Source of the DNA: Treponema sp.
GTDB taxonomy: Bacteria; Spirochaetota; Spirochaetia; Treponematales; Treponemataceae
Assembly: GCA_012520945.1 (NCBI GenBank)
Contig: JAAYNH010000002.1
Coordinates: 1 to 41,892, forward strand
DNA: 41,892 bases
Direction: 5' to 3'
Below the pieces are notes generated by a model. The model saw only the letters and a program-made list of their open reading frames with translations. It had not been told where the DNA came from and searched no databases. The stretch's first letter is position 1. Each line of letters starts with the position of its first letter. Below, piece by piece: positions 41,864 through 41,892 of this stretch. Made by a program: the position numbers and the translations under genes.

Positions 41864-41892
41864 CCTTGTATTGTAAAATTAAATAAGCTTAA

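Noticed and set aside
1..41892. tRNA, rRNA, CRISPR array, transposon or phage genes
   Set aside because: No cloverleaf-like segment, spaced direct-repeat array, transposase motif or phage gene was recognised on either strand by eye. A short tRNA could still be missed without a search.

Overview
The window reads as part of a spirochaete chromosome, most likely Treponema or a close relative. The DNA is visibly AT-rich, with many A/T runs and lysine-, asparagine- and isoleucine-rich proteins. It carries genes that mark that lineage: the cytoplasmic filament protein CfpA, a von Willebrand A-domain protein followed by a long anchored protein in the position of the T. pallidum Tp0750/Tp0751 pair, a PPDK-like protein just beyond cfpA, and chemotaxis genes. 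No tRNA, rRNA, transposase, phage gene or CRISPR array was seen. This looks like ordinary, compact chromosome. Family names rest on reading motifs by eye; no database search was possible.

Layout. 1-5 kb: a cut-off membrane protein with an Hsp70-type substrate-binding domain and a LysM motif, diverging from a TPR protein with a decayed Mrr-like tail; then rsmG and an MsbA-type ABC exporter on the minus strand. 5.5-9 kb: uppP, a secreted protein of unknown role, and an OmpR-type regulator with its histidine kinase. 9-15.8 kb: a chemoreceptor, a small anchored protein, an ornithine-type decarboxylase, a small export-family membrane protein, an M28-type peptidase, an RRM protein, and a TPR gene overlapping an RseC-like gene. 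15.8-19.9 kb: a minus-strand lptC-lptA-lptB-cheR-cheB cluster. 19.9-23.6 kb: a long AT-rich leader, a PL9-like pectate-lyase lipoprotein, an odd structured 3' region, and a polar amino-acid ABC transporter whose binding protein is circularly permuted. 23.6-29 kb: a repeat-rich OmpA-tailed surface protein coupled to a predicted outer-membrane barrel, then apt and a C_GCAxxG_C_C protein. 29-37.3 kb: PPDK-like, unknown, cfpA, the vWFA protein and its partner. 37.4-41.8 kb: adk, a three-domain regulator, a short NFACT protein and a PAP2-like membrane protein.

How it fits together. Many genes concern the envelope: undecaprenyl-phosphate recycling, Lpt-type export, barrels, OmpA and LysM wall contacts. 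Others concern motility signalling and uptake of amino acids or plant polymers. Genes are very tightly packed, and several convergent pairs touch or overlap at their stop codons.

Two sequence-level results stand out. First, eight genes lack a usable Shine-Dalgarno and instead have a -10 hexamer ending exactly seven bases before the A of the start ATG, so their mRNAs should be leaderless; most other genes have clear AGGAG-type sites. Second, the glutamine-type binding protein has its two sequence halves in swapped order. A 3' region after the pectate-lyase gene that exposes an anti-Shine-Dalgarno sequence, and a perfect 11-11-11 inverted repeat centred on the -10 of the amino-acid transporter promoter, are also worth testing.
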